This document shows, in pieces, positions 1 through 8,300 of a DNA stretch of 44,742 nt (positions within the stretch are counted from its first letter, which is position 1; every line of letters starts with the position of its first letter). The translations under genes and the position numbers were made by a program. This DNA is from Thermoanaerobaculia bacterium (GTDB lineage Bacteria > Acidobacteriota > Thermoanaerobaculia > Gp7-AA8), in contig JADGNY010000048.1 in NCBI GenBank assembly GCA_017883235.1, positions 1-44,742 on the forward strand, in the 5' to 3' direction. The notes beneath the pieces are model-generated. The model had not been told where the DNA came from and did no database searches. It saw nothing but the letters and a program-made list of their open reading frames with translations.

Positions 1-39
1 CCCATCGAGAAGGTGGAGATGTCGCACATCGGCGGGTAG
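1..39 (+). CDS. C-terminal end of a gene entering from the left (partial)
   Basis: Frame 1 is open from the first base and ends at a TAG at 37-39, giving the last 12 residues PIEKVEMSHIGG. The stop is the first three bases of an interspersed repeat that also supplies the TAG of the M15-like peptidase gene at the other end of the window. That coincidence is the main reason to believe a gene ends here. Too little is visible to name a product, and an open stretch of 12 codons could occur by chance. Confidence 0.3.
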   Translation, partial: PIEKVEMSHIGG

Positions 40-84
40 GCCGGCACGGCCGGCGGCGTTGGTTGCCCAAGGCTCGGCCACCAC
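37..84 (+). repeat. TAG-initiated 48-bp interspersed repeat, copy 1
   Basis: Nearly identical, on the opposite strand, to 43599-43646, and a diverged copy lies at 4302-4349. The unit opens with TAGGCCGGCACGGCCGG, which can fold into a CCGGC/GCCGG hairpin, and ends in a conserved GGTTGCCCAAGGCTCGGCC. In this copy and the 43.6-kb copy the leading TAG is used as a stop codon. Confidence 0.7.
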
Positions 85-120
85 TTCATCAAGTCTCTTT
101 CTGCCGCGAAGGCTTCTCGT

Positions 121-458
121 GTCGTGTCAAGATTGAAGTCCGGAGTTGAGCGCCTCTCAATTCACTGTCATCCTGAGGCTGCCGGAGCCGCGTCCATGGT
201 GTTGGTGATCGCGCAGATGAGAATTCGCGGCGGAGGACGCCGAAGGATCCCCCAACTACAGGCCGGAAAGGGAGGGGGATTCCTCGTCTGCGACACTCGT
301 CCACCACCCTTCCCCGCACGTAGGTTGGGGGTCCTTCGGCGTCGTTCGCCGCGACGTTTGATTTGAGCAATCACCAACACCACGGGCGCGGCTCCGGCAG
401 CCTCAGGATGACAGTGAATTGAGAGGCGCTTAACCCAGGACTTCAATCTTGACACGAC
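121..458. repeat. 338-bp imperfect palindrome (MITE-like)
   Basis: The outer 20 bases at 121-140 are exactly complementary to 439-458. Complementarity continues inward with mismatches through about 140 bases per arm, almost to the centre. It includes the TCAATTCACTGTCATCCTGAGG stretch at about 158-179 and its reverse complement at about 403-422. No credible protein is encoded; the open frames on both strands are by-products of the symmetry. A non-autonomous palindromic element is the likeliest identity. No transposase is nearby and no target-site duplication is evident. Confidence 0.7.
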
Positions 459-490
459 ATTAGTTGGCTTTCGTTCGCGACACTCCGAAG

Positions 491-740
491 CGAAATCCTG
501 ATCTTTTGTTCGAAATCCTGATCTTTCGTACGGAATCTTGAACTTTCGTACTGAATCCTGATCTTTTGTCCGAAATCGTGATCTTTCGTACGGAATCTTG
601 AACTTTCGTACGGAATCGTGATCTTTTGTCGGGAATCATGATCTTTTGTCCCGAATCATGATCTTTTGTCCTGAATCATGATCTTTTGTTCCGAATCATG
701 ATCTTTTGTCCCGAATCGTGATCTTTTGTTCGGAATCCAA
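491..740. repeat. Tandem array, 20-bp unit, about 12.5 copies
   Basis: Twelve 20-base units follow each other without spacers from 491 to 730, with a half unit to 740. The consensus is near CGAATCNTGATCTTTTGTC plus one base, with variants GATCTTTCGTA and GAACTTTCGTA. A 20-bp period shifts frame in each copy, so the array is not a protein repeat. It begins about 30 bases beyond the 3' end of the uracil-DNA glycosylase-like gene. Together with the palindrome, it fills the 730-bp gap before the first complete gene. Confidence 0.9.
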
Positions 741-769
741 ACGATTCGATCGAAATCGGCGCTCGACGT

Positions 770-1447
770 TCACCGCCGCGAGGGGAACCGCGCATGGCGC
801 GCCATCCCGGCCACGAACTTGTTCTTCCCGCCTTGCGACGGGTGCCGCACTTTCTCGTGCGGGACGCCGAGCCGGGTCAGGCTGAATGAGGCCTGATTGC
901 CGATCGCCGCGATGCGCTCGATGTCGAAGAGTCGAATGAGCCGGCTCAGGAATCGCGCACCGATTTCCAGCTCCGCCGGCGTGGGCATCCGATTCGAGAG
1001 CGGATTGCCGGCGAGGAAGGGATGGAACGGAAAGGCGTTCCAGAGCAGCGGCAGCGGATCGATGTTCCGGATCGTCCCCCACACCATCGTCGCACTCGCT
1101 TCAGTCGACATCCTCGTGGAGAGATCGGCCTTTCGGTAACCGCGGTCCGCGCCGAGGGCTCGCGCGCCATTCGCCAGCTCGACACCGCACAGCATGACCG
1201 TCTCGCTGACGAAGGGAATCCCCGTCAGCCGCCCGCCGCGATACGAGACCGCCTCGCCGACGAGGAGCAGCCGCGGCCCGATGGCGTCGAGCTCCTCGAG
1301 GTAACGGCGCAGATTGCCGCGGCGGATGGCGTTGCCGCGCACATCGTCACCGATCCGCGCGAACTGGTTGCACGCGCGCGGCGAGAGCGCTGCGCGGGAA
1401 AGGTCGTCGAGGAAGCGATCGAATCGTCGCGGCACGGCGCGGATCAT
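770..1447 (-). CDS. Uracil-DNA glycosylase superfamily protein
   Basis: A 225-residue cytoplasmic protein. It carries the signature blocks of the UDG superfamily: LLLVGEAVSYRGGRLTGIPF at about residues 60-80 (the GEAPG-like water-activating loop and the PFV segment), WNAFPFHP in the middle, and HPSQGGKNKF near the C-terminus, which corresponds to the HPS minor-groove intercalation loop. Members excise uracil or related deaminated bases to start base-excision repair. The classical four-cysteine iron-sulphur cluster of families 4 and 5 is absent, so the exact family is uncertain. The ATG at 1447 lies 22 bp from a divergent gene, so the two share a very short promoter region. Confidence 0.75.
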   Translation of the reverse strand: MIRAVPRRFDRFLDDLSRAALSPRACNQFARIGDDVRGNAIRRGNLRRYLEELDAIGPRLLLVGEAVSYRGGRLTGIPFVSETVMLCGVELANGARALGADRGYRKADLSTRMSTEASATMVWGTIRNIDPLPLLWNAFPFHPFLAGNPLSNRMPTPAELEIGARFLSRLIRLFDIERIAAIGNQASFSLTRLGVPHEKVRHPSQGGKNKFVAGMARHARFPSRR

Positions 1448-1454
1448 AACGGCC

Positions 1455-1460
1455 TACAAT
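1455..1460 (+). promoter_or_regulatory. -10 element (TACAAT), predicted leaderless transcript
   Basis: TACAAT ends 9 nt upstream of the ATG at 1470. That places the expected transcription start at or next to the start codon. No Shine-Dalgarno sequence can fit. Confidence 0.5.
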
Positions 1461-1469
1461 CCGCGCCGC

Positions 1470-1931
1470 ATGCCGCTGGTAACCCTGACGACCTTCCGCA
1501 CCACGCACGATGCCAATCTCGCCAAAGCCGTGCTCGAGGACGAAGGTGTTCCAGCATTCGTCGCCGATGAGAACGTAACGTCGATCGCCCCCTACCTGTC
1601 GCCGATGGGGGTGAAGCTGCAGGTGGCCGACGGCGATGTCGACCGCGCCGAGGGGATCCTGAACAGAATTTCCGGCCTCGACGTCGCCGAACGGACCACG
1701 GCGAGCGCGGAGCGTGCCATCCGTCATCCGGAGCAGTGTCCTCACTGCGGTTCGCCGGACGTTCGGAGCACCCGCCGTCTCCTCGGCTTTCTCATCTCGG
1801 CAGCGTTTCTCTTCGCCGTCGGTGTCGCCGTCGACCAGCTTGTGATGATGTTCTACCTCACCCTGGCCGTCTGCATCTTCTTCCTGGTCGCTTCGCCTTA
1901 CCGCTGCGCCGATTGCGGACACCGCTGGTGA
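1470..1931 (+). CDS. DUF2007-domain membrane protein with zinc ribbon
   Basis: 153 residues starting at the ATG that follows a TACAAT box by 9 nt; the frame is open further upstream, but no better start is supported. Residues 1-65 match the DUF2007 (putative prokaryotic signal-transducing) fold: FRTTHDANLAKAVLEDEGVPAFVADE. A CPHCGSPDV pair at about residue 90 and CADCGHRW at the extreme C-terminus form a split zinc ribbon around a hydrophobic hairpin (about 105-145). The function of DUF2007 proteins is not established. It sits 3 nt upstream of the CPBP protease gene, so the two are probably co-transcribed. Confidence 0.75.
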   Translation: MPLVTLTTFRTTHDANLAKAVLEDEGVPAFVADENVTSIAPYLSPMGVKLQVADGDVDRAEGILNRISGLDVAERTTASAERAIRHPEQCPHCGSPDVRSTRRLLGFLISAAFLFAVGVAVDQLVMMFYLTLAVCIFFLVASPYRCADCGHRW

Positions 1932-1934
1932 CGC

Positions 1935-2621
1935 ATGATCCGCGCGCTGATCCCTGACCACGTCAACACCCTCGGCTACCTGCTGCTGGCCTTCGCGGGC
2001 GTCTTTCTCCCGATCATCATCGTGAAGTCGGCGCGCCGCATCGGCACCCGCCCGCTGCCGATCTCCCGGTCGAACTTCTACAAGCAGACGATCATTTTTC
2101 AACTGCTGCTGGCAGCGCTCTCCGCCGGGACCGCATACACGCACGGCATTCTGTCCATGCCGATGCCCCAAAATCCGCTGCTCTCCTGGGCCGCCGCGGT
2201 ATTGATGTACCTGGTCATGCTACTCGCGCTGAAACTGCGCTGGCCTCGCCGTAGCGAGGCATCCAAACGGCGGCTCTACGAGATCCTCCCGCACAACGCG
2301 GGCGAGATGGCACCGTACGTTCTCATCTGCATCGTGGCTGGCACGGGCGAAGAATTCGTCTACCGCGGCGTGATGACGGAGCTGGTGCAGTCACTGACCG
2401 GAATCGCCCTTGTGACGGTCGTCATCCTGTCGATCAGCTTCGCCGCCGCGCACGCGATGCAGGGATTGCGCAGCATGATCGGAATCTTTGTCATTGCCCT
2501 GGCATGCCACGCCTTCGTGTGGCTGGCGCAATCACTAGTGCCGGTAATGGTGGTTCACTTCGCGTACGACCTCACTGCCGGGATTCTGATTCCGCGTTGG
2601 TTCACCAGTGTAAATAACTGA
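1935..2621 (+). CDS. CPBP family intramembrane glutamic endopeptidase
   Basis: A polytopic membrane protein of 228 residues with the motifs of the CAAX protease/bacteriocin-processing (Abi) family. These are GTGEEFVYRG (EExxxR) at about residue 136, FAAAHAMQG (conserved His) at about 175, and HFAYDLTAG near the C-terminus. The two glutamates and two histidines form the intramembrane active site in this family. The substrate cannot be told from sequence. It follows the DUF2007 gene by only 3 nt. No prenyltransferase or bacteriocin gene is close, so a role in membrane-protein turnover or signalling is only a guess. Confidence 0.85.
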   Translation: MIRALIPDHVNTLGYLLLAFAGVFLPIIIVKSARRIGTRPLPISRSNFYKQTIIFQLLLAALSAGTAYTHGILSMPMPQNPLLSWAAAVLMYLVMLLALKLRWPRRSEASKRRLYEILPHNAGEMAPYVLICIVAGTGEEFVYRGVMTELVQSLTGIALVTVVILSISFAAAHAMQGLRSMIGIFVIALACHAFVWLAQSLVPVMVVHFAYDLTAGILIPRWFTSVNN

Positions 2622-2696
2622 CTCGTGGTCGCGACTGCTCAAGTGAGACATCGCAAGTGCCTTTATCTCAAAGGGTTGCAGACAGCGAAAGAACGA

Positions 2697-2742
2697 AGGT
2701 CTGGCACCCTCGTTTTTCTAGGTCTGGCACCCTCGTTTTTCT
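2697..2742 (+). repeat. 23-bp tandem duplication
   Basis: Two adjacent, identical 23-base copies (2697-2719 and 2720-2742) beginning AGGTCTGGCACCCTCG and ending in a T-run. They lie in the non-coding gap behind the CPBP gene. Confidence 0.85.
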
Positions 2743-2748
2743 CCTCGC

Positions 2749-2992
2749 GAAGGCGCGCTCCACAATCCAGCCCCGCGCTCGGCGCAGCGCGAGCGCGGGG
2801 TACGAGGGTGTCGCCAATTTGCCGGCCGCGGAGGCGGCCGGGACAACGCCGCCCGATTCGCAACAGAAGCGCGATACGCTAGCGCCTGTGGCGGTCGCCT
2901 CCGCGGCCGCACTTCCATATCACCACCGATACCCCCGCGCTCGTGCTACGCCGAGCGCGGGGCTGAATTGTGCGTGCGCGCCTCCGCGCGCA
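2749..2992. repeat. Imperfect palindromic interspersed element, about 240 bp
   Basis: The left arm contains CAATCCAGCCCCGCGCTCGG, and the right arm contains its near-complement CCGAGCGCGGGGCTGAATTG (about 2950-2970). Flanking GC-rich blocks also pair (GGCCGCGGAGGCGGCC against GCCTCCGCGGCCGC). It occupies the non-coding gap 2622-3134 and encodes nothing convincing. Confidence 0.6.
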
Positions 2993-3084
2993 ACCGTCCT
3001 CCATGGGATGCTTACGGACGGCTTCTCGGCAACTCAAGGGCGTGGAGAAAACCTTCGCGTCGTACGCAGAAACTGCTGAGCGCA

Positions 3085-3134
3085 GAGGACACAAGCTCTC
3101 CGTGATCTCTGTGTCTCTGGTGAAATGCCTTCAT
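3085..3134 (-). repeat. Interspersed TTTCACCAGAGACACAGAGA-type repeat
   Basis: Read on the minus strand, the bases just after the sugar dehydrogenase stop run into TTTCACCAGAGACACAGAGA. This resembles a very common intergenic repeat type of large Gram-negative genomes. It begins within 8 nt of the stop codon. Confidence 0.4.
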
Positions 3135-4277
3135 TCATCGCACGGCACGCCGCCGCGTAATCCCGCGCGAGATGAACTTGTAAACAATCCCCTTCGCCAC
3201 ATCGAGCACGTACAACTCCCCCGACACATCCTCCCCGAAGCTGCTGATTCTGATCGTGGTCGTGAACAGCGCCTTTGATGTCCAGACGCCGTTTGTTTGC
3301 GTCGCCATCCAGATCGTGCCGGCGCAGTAGTCGCCGTAGAGGTAGGCGCCTTTGAGCGATGGGATCTGGCTGCCGCGGTAGCGGTAACCGCCGGTGATCG
3401 AGCAGGCGCCCTGGGCGTGCGAGTATTCGAGGATCGGCATGGTGAAGGAGGGGTCGGTGCAATTCGTCGGCGGGTTGTAGCAGTGGAAGCCCTCCATCTT
3501 TCGCCAGCCATAGTTCTCGCCGCCGATGCTCGTGGCGGGCTGGAGATCGACCTCCTCGTACGTGTCCTGGCCGACGTCGCCGATCCAGAGGTCGCCGGTC
3601 GCACGGTCGAAGCTGAAGCGCCAGGGATTGCGTAGTCCGTATGCCCAGATCTCATTCCGGGCGCTGCCGCGGCCGAAGAACGGATTCGAAGCGGGGATCG
3701 TGTAGGGCAATCCATGGTCGACGTCGAGACGAAGGAGCTTGCCGAGGAGCTGCGTCATATCCTGGGCGTGGTTGTTGGGATCGCCGGCGGAGCCGCCGTC
3801 GCCGGTGCCGATGTAGAGATAGCCGTCGGGCCCGAACTGGAGCTGGCCGCCGTTGTGATTGGCGAAGTCGGGATGCGGAATGGTCAGCAGGATCGTGCCC
3901 GAGGCAGGATCGGCGCGGTCGGGATCGTTCGCTGACACCTGGTAACGTGCGACGCTGTTGTCGCCAAGGCGGTTGGTGTAGTAGACGAAGAAGAAGCCGT
4001 TGTCGCGGTAAAGCGGGTGGAAGGCGACGCTGAGCAGGCCGCGCTCACCGCCGCTGAGAACGAGCGAGCGGATGTCGAGAAACGGCGTGGCCCGCAGGCC
4101 GAGGACGTCGTAAATCTGGATCATGCCCACCTGCTGCGTGATGAAGAGCCGCGTGTCGCCGGCGTGCGTCAGCGCCACCGGCTGACTGAGGCCCGAGGCG
4201 ATCGGCAGAAGCGCGACGTCCTGCGCCGACGCGGTTGTCACCAGAAGCAGGAGGATGAGAGGGAGGGTGCGAGACAT
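3135..4277 (-). CDS. PQQ-dependent sugar dehydrogenase (GSDH/sorbosone dehydrogenase family)
   Basis: 380 residues from the ATG at 4277, which begins a clear signal peptide (MSRTLPLILLLLVTTASAQ). The ORF could extend 20 codons upstream, but that would put charged residues before the signal and run into a repeat. The body is the six-bladed propeller of the glucose/sorbosone dehydrogenase family: GGERGLLSVAFHP, NHNGGQLQFGPDGYLYIGTGDGG, YGLRNPWRFSFD, GENYGWRKMEG and GDYCAGTIW. The His in NHNGG and the Arg in LRNPWR belong to the PQQ pocket in this family. Such periplasmic enzymes oxidise aldose sugars and pass electrons to the respiratory chain. The substrate is unknown and no PQQ synthesis gene is in view. 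Confidence 0.88.
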   Translation of the reverse strand: MSRTLPLILLLLVTTASAQDVALLPIASGLSQPVALTHAGDTRLFITQQVGMIQIYDVLGLRATPFLDIRSLVLSGGERGLLSVAFHPLYRDNGFFFVYYTNRLGDNSVARYQVSANDPDRADPASGTILLTIPHPDFANHNGGQLQFGPDGYLYIGTGDGGSAGDPNNHAQDMTQLLGKLLRLDVDHGLPYTIPASNPFFGRGSARNEIWAYGLRNPWRFSFDRATGDLWIGDVGQDTYEEVDLQPATSIGGENYGWRKMEGFHCYNPPTNCTDPSFTMPILEYSHAQGACSITGGYRYRGSQIPSLKGAYLYGDYCAGTIWMATQTNGVWTSKALFTTTIRISSFGEDVSGELYVLDVAKGIVYKFISRGITRRRAVR

Positions 4278-4301
4278 ACCCGAACCAGATGCAATCGGTT
4301 C

Positions 4302-4349
4302 GCCTAGCCGGCACGGCCGGCGGCGTTCGTTGCCCAAGGCCCAGCCGCC
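4302..4349 (+). repeat. TAG-initiated interspersed repeat, copy 2 (diverged)
   Basis: TAGCCGGCACGGCCGG followed by a TTGCCCAAGGC block matches copies 1 and 3. Unlike those, this copy lies in the upstream region of the sugar dehydrogenase gene and does not supply a stop codon. Confidence 0.65.
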
Positions 4350-4393
4350 GTTTGCGCTTTGACGTATCTACCGCGCAGACTCACAGGAAGCCT

Positions 4394-4735
4394 TCATACC
4401 GAGTGCGGGATGGCCCGCTCCGCGCCGCAGCATCGTTCGACCTCGGCATCCATGCGTCCGGCCATCATGAGAAACAGCATCCGGTAGTCGGCAGCCAACG
4501 AGAAGAAAGGGTGCCCGAAGGTGGCCGGCTTGTTGTGCTCGACGAAAAAGTGGGCATACCAGGCGAAGGCGTAGCCGACGACCGGCACGGCGATGAGGAA
4601 CCAGAGGTTGATGGCGAAGGACAGCCCCAGCATGACGATCGAGAGCACCGACCCGATGGCGTGCAGGACGCGCGTCCGCGCGTCCGCGTGGGCGCGCACG
4701 TAGTCCGGCCAGAAATCGGCAAAGCGGTGAATCAT
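4394..4735 (-). CDS. DUF962/Mpo1-like membrane protein
   Basis: 113 residues from the ATG at 4735; an in-frame ATG 11 codons upstream would add a basic leader not typical of the family. MIHRFADFWPDYVRAHADA followed by two hydrophobic segments and the block WYAHFFVEHNKPATFGHP is the pattern of the Mpo1-like (DUF962) family. Its yeast member is an iron-dependent dioxygenase of 2-hydroxy fatty acids. The histidines in AHFFVEHNKP and FGHP are the probable metal ligands. Bacterial members have no assigned substrate. It is divergent from the coiled-coil gene at 4796, with 60 bp between them. Confidence 0.8.
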   Translation of the reverse strand: MIHRFADFWPDYVRAHADARTRVLHAIGSVLSIVMLGLSFAINLWFLIAVPVVGYAFAWYAHFFVEHNKPATFGHPFFSLAADYRMLFLMMAGRMDAEVERCCGAERAIPHSV

Positions 4736-4795
4736 GGAATGCCGGCGGATTCTCCCACGACTTTCCATGGCACTTCAATTGCTCGGGTTCTGTCC

Positions 4796-5017
4796 ATGCC
4801 GAACGATTTCGAACAACTGCTGAAAGACATCTTTGGTGAGCCTCTCCACAAGCTCAGCCAGTTCTCCTCCGAACAGTCACAGCGTCTCCAGACGCGCCTC
4901 CATGAGTTTGCCCGCGATGCGGTGAAAGACGAGCTGGCGAAACTTCATGCCGAGGTGGGGGATCTTCGCGCGCGCGTCGCGGAGCTGGAGAAGGAACGGG
5001 TGGAGGAGCCTTTGTAG
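4796..5017 (+). CDS. Small coiled-coil protein, unknown function
   Basis: 73 residues beginning MPNDFEQLLKDIFGEP. Residues 25-68 are strongly charged with a heptad pattern (LAKLHAEVGDLRARVAELEK), indicating a C-terminal coiled coil. There is no signal or membrane segment. I do not recognise a named family; a scaffold or oligomerisation factor is possible. The TAG stop is followed at once by the first base of a palindromic repeat (5018). Confidence 0.65.
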   Translation: MPNDFEQLLKDIFGEPLHKLSQFSSEQSQRLQTRLHEFARDAVKDELAKLHAEVGDLRARVAELEKERVEEPL

Positions 5018-5196
5018 TTCATCCTGACGGCGAGCGTAGCGAGCCTGTCAGGATCTCCGGTGAATGCGCGCAGCCGTGCGTTTTTGGCCGGTGTCTCGCG
5101 GCGCACGTGAATTCGTGAATCCGTACGTTTCAGCCAGTCCCGCGCGGTGCCACCGGAGATCCTGACAGGTTCGCTGCGCTCGCCGTCAGGATGAAC
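5017..5196. repeat. Palindromic interspersed element, copy 1 (180 bp)
   Basis: Perfect 20-bp terminal inverted repeats (5017-5036 and 5177-5196) with core TCCTGACGGCGAGCG. Inner matches flank a central block containing CGTGAATTCGTGAATCCG. It starts directly at the stop codon of the coiled-coil gene. Each terminus also contains a short self-complementary TCCTGAC/GTCAGGA hairpin. Confidence 0.85.
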
Positions 5197-5210
5197 TGCT
5201 GGCCGACTAA

Positions 5211-5384
5211 TCCTGCGGTTCGCGCAGCGAACCGTCAGGATCTCCGGTGAATTCGCGCATCTGTGTGTTTTTGGCCGGCGTCCCGCGGCGCTCGTGAATT
5301 CGTGCATCCGTGCGTTTCAGCCAGTCAAGCGCAACGCCACCGGAGATCCTGACAGGCTCGCTGCGCTCGCCGTCAGGATTCAGC
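5211..5384. repeat. Palindromic interspersed element, copy 2
   Basis: Same organisation and core as copy 1 (GTGAATTCGTGCATCCGTGC in the centre). The left end has changed to a CGGTTCGC/GCGAACCG hairpin, and the right end is TCCTGACGGCGAGCG on the minus strand. That right end starts 2 nt beyond the stop codon of the TamB-Omp85 gene. Together the two copies fill the 5018-5384 gap between convergent genes. Confidence 0.85.
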
Positions 5385-8300
5385 TCAGAACGCGTACCCC
5401 AACGTAATGAAGTACGCGAACGGCCGCTCGAAGACCGGTTTTCCGGTGTCGTCGTAGCGCAGGATCTGGCGCTTGAGCTTGTAGCCGAAGTCGAAGCGCA
5501 CCGGACCGACGGGTGAGAGGTAGCGCAGACCGGTGCCGACGCCGTATTTCAGATCGCCGAAGCGGATGTTCGTCTCCGCGTAGGTGTTTCCCGCATCGAC
5601 GAAGAGCTGGGCACCGATCGGACCGGCGATCGGGAATCGGTACTCGGCGTTGAAGATGAAGAGCGAACGTCCGCCGAGCGGCGCCGTCGTGTGGCGGCCA
5701 TTCGAATCGACGATATCGATGAGTGTTGGACGGCAGCCCTCATCGATCGACGCCTTCGTCGGGCAGGCCGTGCCGAGGAGATCGAGCGCGTAGGCGCGGT
5801 TCGACGTGTCGCCGCCGGAGGTGAAGCGCTCGGACAGCGGCACGCCGCTCGTCGGAATCAGAGCGCCGGTTGCCGGATCGATGGTGGTTCCGGCGCCGAG
5901 GTCCTGGATCAGGCCGACGCGGCCCGACATCGCGAACGTGCTGTTGTCAGTGACCGGCAGGTACCACGACGTCTGCGTGAACTCTTTGAGAAAGCGTGCG
6001 TCGGCGGCGAGGAAACGGAACGCGTACTCCACCGAGGCCGTGGTGAAGAAGCCGCGGTGCGGGTTGAGCGAGTCGTCGCGCTTGTCCCAGAAGAATGTCG
6101 GGGTGAGACTGGAGATGGAGACGTTCGTGGCGTTGCGGTCAAGGCCGGGCAGGATGACGCTTTGCGCCAGCGCGCAGAGATCGCCGCTCTTGTGCTGGAT
6201 GATGCATTCAGCGATGCGGTATTCGTAGCGCAGCGACCAGCGCGTCTGGAAGCGGGCAATGCGCGAGGCCTCGATGAATCCGCCGCGCTGACGGATGTGC
6301 GTGGTAGGACGGAAGTCGTCATTCTGGAACGCCGTGACTTCCACGGGAAGGTCCCACCTGCCGATGAAGGGCTCGCGGTAGGTGAGGAAGACATCCTGCC
6401 GGTTCGGCCGGGCGTAGATCAGCTCCAGGCCGAGGTAACGGCCGGTGCCGAAGAGATTGCGCTGAGCGATCGACGCAGACGCCAGGGGTGCGACGCGGCT
6501 CGCACCGGTGTCGGGGATGAACGGCGCGGTGGCACCGAGGGCGCCCGCGAGGGTGAGGTCCTTCCCCTCGGCGACAGAGATCGTGACATTGCGCTCGGCG
6601 ACGTCGGTGGATGCCTGGGCCGGTTGAATGTCGACGCGCTGGAAGATGCCGAGGCGGTAGAGCCGCTGCTGCGCTTCGAGGATCGAGGTGTAGCTGAAGG
6701 GCTGCCCTTTCTCCAGCTCCGCCGTGTGGAGAACGACGTTGCTGTTCGTGTAGGTGTTGCCGCGCACGACGACGTTGCCCAACACGATCTTCGGTCCTTC
6801 AGCGATTGTGTAGACCACGCGCGCCGAGACTTTGTCCGCGCTCACTTCTTCACGCACATGAACCTGCACCTCGGCGTTGCCACGGTCGGAGTAGAACGTT
6901 TGCAGCGCGATGACGTCGTTGCGCTCGAGCGTCGGGTTCAATGCATCGCCGGTTCTCAGCGTGGGTGCCGGCAGGTCTTTCGTCGCTACCTGCTCGTTTC
7001 CTTCGATAGCGACCGATGCCACCATCGTCTGCGGTCCCTCGGTGACCGGGAAGTCGATCGTCATCGCATCCGTGGCGACGTTCGTGTTGACCACCGGCGT
7101 GCCGGCGGTAGCGGCGAGGAAGCCATGAAGCCGGTAGTACGACTCGAGCGTGGCCCGGTCGGCGGCGATCTGCTCGCGTGTGACGCCCTGCGGACGACGA
7201 AACAGCGAGGCAAAGATTCCCTTGATGCCTCCGCTCGGAGACGTGGCGACGACACCCTGCAGTGTCTTGGCGCTCAGTTTGTCACTGCCGGTAAACGTGA
7301 CCGCGGTCAAGTGGAACTGCTGCCCGGGATTGACGTGGAACGTCGATGTCCAGACGTTGCCGGTCAACGACTCCTCGGTATCGACGGCGGCGTTGTAGAA
7401 GCCACGCTGCTGCAACGCGGTGATGATATCCGCCGCCGCGCGGTCGACGACGTCTTCGCTGTACGGCTGGTTGCGACGGTATGGCAGAAGTCCGCGCAGG
7501 GATCCGCGGGAGATGCCGGTGACTTCGACCTTTACGAGCGGGCCTGTCGTCGCCGTGTATCGCAGGGCCACTTTGTGCGTAGCCTTGTCGTAGGTGTTGC
7601 TTTCGTAGCGGACGCTCGCCTTCCGATACTCCTGACGCAGGAGCCACTGGCGCATCCGGTCGGCGTCGAGGCGTGCCTCGTCGAGATCGAATGACTTGCC
7701 CGGGCCGTGCTTCATCCGGTCGATGAGCTGCTGCGCGTTGAACGGCGCGGTCTCGCCATTGATGGCGACCGTGCCGACAGTTGCGTGGAGACCTCGGGTG
7801 ACGTGAAAGATGACGGCGGCGCGGCTCTGCTGCCGCAGGAACGACGTCTCGGGATCGACGGTGGCGTCGAGATAGCCGGATCGCTTGAGCAGATCCTGAA
7901 CAGCGTCTGCGCCATGGTCGACGGCGTTCAGCGAAAGGATGTCGCCGAGGTGGAAGGCCAGGATGCGGAGTGCTCGGTCGCGGTCGGCGCCGTTCAGTCC
8001 ATCGAAGTCGATCGAGGCGATGCGGAAGTTCGTGTAGAGTGCGAAGACGACGGCCACGCCGTTTCCTGACGGCGCGGAGTCGACCCGGATGTCGCGGAAG
8101 TTGCCGGTGGCGAAGAGGCTCTTGACCGATGACTGCACGTTGCGAATCGACAGCGGCTGGCCGACTTTGACGGTGACGTAATGGTTGAACGTGGAGGTAT
8201 CGACGCCGGAGTCGGCGTGGAAGCCGACGCTCTTCACGATCGCGCCTGTCGGTGTGGCAACGGTAGTCGTGGGGATCGTGATCGGCGGCGCCGCCGGAAC

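Noticed and set aside
491-740. Possible CRISPR array
   Set aside because: Units are contiguous with no unique spacers; the same holds for the arrays at 25755, 32945 and 44593. No cas genes.
1448-1469. Fourth overlapping divergent -10 pair (UDG/DUF2007 genes)
   Set aside because: The plus-strand TACAAT is good, but the minus strand offers only TTGTAG or TGTAGG, too weak to count.
2697-2742. Riboswitch or attenuator
   Set aside because: Only a duplicated 23-mer next to palindromic repeats, with no downstream gene on that strand.
5691-7694. 667-codon plus-strand ORF opposite the TamB-Omp85 gene
   Set aside because: Low-quality translation, no family signal; other long plus-strand frames at 8181-11084 are the same type of shadow.
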